NCBI GenBank assembly: GCA_041745295.1
Contig: JBGTJE010000053.1
Coordinates: 62,001-126,000 of the forward strand
DNA: 64,000 bases
DNA from: JANMEB01 sp041745295
GTDB taxonomy: Bacteria; Planctomycetota; Planctomycetia; Pirellulales; Pirellulaceae
Reading direction: 5' to 3'
The position numbers and the translations under genes are program-made. Positions 62,681-64,000 of this stretch are shown piece by piece; the first letter of the stretch is position 1, and each line of letters starts with the position of its first letter. The notes beneath the pieces are model-generated. The model saw only the letters and a list, made by a program, of their open reading frames with translations, was not told the DNA's origin and ran no database searches.

Positions 62681-62847
62681 CACCCCCTCGAAAGGATGCG
62701 ACGATTTGGCGCCTCGACGTACCCTCCGATATTACGTAGATTTTGTCGGCCAGTGAAACGGCGCATGCGTAGGGAACCGCACGGTGCAGCGGCCCAGCAT
62801 GCGGTTTTGTGCCATTCGTGGGCGGCTTCTTTCTGAGAACCATTCGG

Positions 62848-63711
62848 ATGCATGAATTTCAGTTTCCAAATTGGGTCAATAAATTCGTCGTCGTTTTAAT
62901 CGTGGCGTTTGTCGTCGGCGGCGGGTATTTGGCGACCTGCATTTTCGCGGCCATCTTGCCCTCCTCGGTCAACGTAGGCCATGCCCCAATTCAACCCGTG
63001 CCCTATAGCCACAAGCTTCACGTAGGCAAGCTCAAGCTCGATTGCCGGTATTGTCATAATACAGTCGAGCAAACCGCCGGGGCGGCGATTCCGGCGACGG
63101 CCACGTGCGGAAATTGTCACGGCGGCGGTCGGGGCACCACCGCAAAGCTGGGTATTATCTTCCCCGAAAGCGATGCCTTACATCCGATTCGCACGAGTTT
63201 GGAAACCAAGGAACCCGTCCTCTGGATCAAGGTCCACGATTTACCAGATTTCGTTTTCTTCAATCACAGCGCACACGTCAATCGCGGCGTGAGTTGCGTA
63301 TCGTGTCACGGGCGCGTCGACAAAATGGAAGTCGTCACGCAAGTCGAATCGTTGTCGATGAAGTGGTGTTTGGATTGCCACCGCAATCCAGAGCCCAATA
63401 TTCGGCCCGTCGAATTTGTCACGGCGTTGGATTGGAATCCGACTCCATCTGAGTTGGACAAGATTTTCGATCAGCAAATCGAACAGAGCTTTGGGCAGAT
63501 CGATGCGGATGGCGACGGCCACTTGAGCTATGTCGACGCCCGGCACCTCGTGGATCGTCCCGAGTCACTCGACTCCGATCAAAACCAACAACTAACCAAA
63601 GACGAATTGAGCGTGGGCACAACCGATGTCGATCGAACGGCATTGGGGCGTCTCTTGATGTCGGTCAATGGAATTCACCCCACCCAGAATTGCTCAACAT
63701 GTCATCGATAG
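62848..63711 (+). CDS. actA: pentahaem cytochrome c, alternative complex III subunit ActA
   Basis: Protein of 287 residues with an N-terminal membrane helix (about residues 8-35) and five CxxCH haem motifs: CRYCH, CGNCH, CVSCH, CLDCH and CSTCH. ActA is the electron-accepting multihaem subunit of the quinol-oxidising alternative complex III. Between haems 4 and 5 is an inserted stretch with two EF-hand-like acidic loops (DADGDGHLSYVD and DSDQNQQLTKDE). The ATG at 62848 puts the helix near the N-terminus; a GTG at 62809 is an in-frame alternative. It overlaps the actB start. Confidence 0.85.
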   Translation: MHEFQFPNWVNKFVVVLIVAFVVGGGYLATCIFAAILPSSVNVGHAPIQPVPYSHKLHVGKLKLDCRYCHNTVEQTAGAAIPATATCGNCHGGGRGTTAKLGIIFPESDALHPIRTSLETKEPVLWIKVHDLPDFVFFNHSAHVNRGVSCVSCHGRVDKMEVVTQVESLSMKWCLDCHRNPEPNIRPVEFVTALDWNPTPSELDKIFDQQIEQSFGQIDADGDGHLSYVDARHLVDRPESLDSDQNQQLTKDELSVGTTDVDRTALGRLLMSVNGIHPTQNCSTCHR

Positions 63712-64000
63712 CGAACGGATCCTCCGCCCCGCAGTGGCCCGCCGTCGAGCCCCACGACGAGATTCGGGATTTGTACGTTTCGTTGGAGCGCGAGTTTCCG
63801 CAGGCGGCCGCCGAGTTTAGTGATGGAATCTCACGGCGTCGCTGGTTGCAATTGATGGGTGCTTCGTTGGCGCTTTCCGGCGCGGCAGGCTGCCGTTACA
63901 AAGTCGAAAATATTGCACCGTTTGTGTTCCGACCCCAGGATCGTAATCCCGGGACGTATACTCGCTACGCGACGGCAATCGACCTCGACGGCGTCGCACT
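63699..64000 (+). CDS. actB: alternative complex III subunit ActB, TAT-variant molybdopterin oxidoreductase-like, partial
   Basis: Only the first 100 residues are in the window; the frame runs off the right edge. The ATG at 63699 overlaps the last 13 bases of actA. The N-terminus has a cytoplasmic-looking segment, then a twin-arginine-like signal SRRRWLQLMGASLALSGAAG, with the next residue Cys. This matches the TAT-variant signal of ActB proteins, which carry iron-sulfur clusters. The identity rests on this signal and on the order after actA. Confidence 0.8.
   Translation, partial: MSSIANGSSAPQWPAVEPHDEIRDLYVSLEREFPQAAAEFSDGISRRRWLQLMGASLALSGAAGCRYKVENIAPFVFRPQDRNPGTYTRYATAIDLDGVA

Noticed and set aside
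1..64000. CRISPR array, tRNA, rRNA or transposase genes
   Set aside because: No regularly spaced direct repeats, cloverleaf-like sequence or transposase-like protein was recognised on reading both strands.

Overview
The window looks like a chromosome segment from a planctomycete, probably of the Pirellula/Blastopirellula type. The lineage clues are a DUF1559 prepilin-like protein (60098-61327), an exosortase fused to an EpsI-like domain (4474-6255), a planctomycete-style Lpg1974/BBP7-like outer-membrane protein (257-1405), and the start of an alternative complex III operon with a pentahaem ActA and a TAT-bearing molybdopterin-like ActB (62848-64000). Many genes lack a clear Shine-Dalgarno site, and GTG and TTG starts occur. 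These are family-level inferences from the sequence; no database was searched.

Layout. (1) 1-1405: an outer-membrane protein gene on the + strand. (2) 1590-59593: about 58 kb of almost exclusively minus-strand genes forming one exopolysaccharide/O-antigen-like locus. Read in the direction of transcription it starts with a NusG/RfaH-type antiterminator (59593) and ends with a nucleotidyltransferase-sugar kinase fusion (1590). Only one gene in it, a sulfotransferase at 21721-22635, points the other way. (3) 60098-64000: + strand genes for a DUF1559 protein, a small lipoprotein, a RegA/ActR-type response regulator and the first two genes of alternative complex III.

The locus encodes many activated-sugar routes: GDP-L-fucose (gmd, fcl); a nonulosonic acid route, sialic or legionaminic type (synthase, hydrolysing 2-epimerase and CMP transferase at 53-56 kb; 4,6-dehydratase and LegC-like aminotransferase at 13-18 kb); dTDP-amino sugars from RmlA and RmlB, branching to a 4-amino sugar (WecE-like aminotransferase plus acetyltransferase) and a 3-amino sugar (FdtA/FdtB-like pair); UDP-ManNAc and a UDP-HexNAc uronate (WecB plus a WbpA-like dehydrogenase); and UDP-glucuronate/galacturonate from a fused uridylyltransferase-glucuronokinase and a UDP-glucuronate 4-epimerase. 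Assembly is Wzx/Wzy-like: one initiating sugar transferase (12424), several GT4 and GT2 enzymes, a flippase (35471) and a polymerase/ligase (27014). Three sulfotransferases, several methyltransferases, an amidotransferase and a glyceryl/acyl-ACP module (FkbH, ACP, GNAT, VOC) point to a heavily decorated, probably sulfated and acidic polymer. No Wza/Wzc export or chain-length genes are in the window, so export must be encoded elsewhere.

Several intergenic gaps carry short inverted-repeat elements of the MITE/REP kind. No tRNA, rRNA, CRISPR array or transposase gene was recognised.
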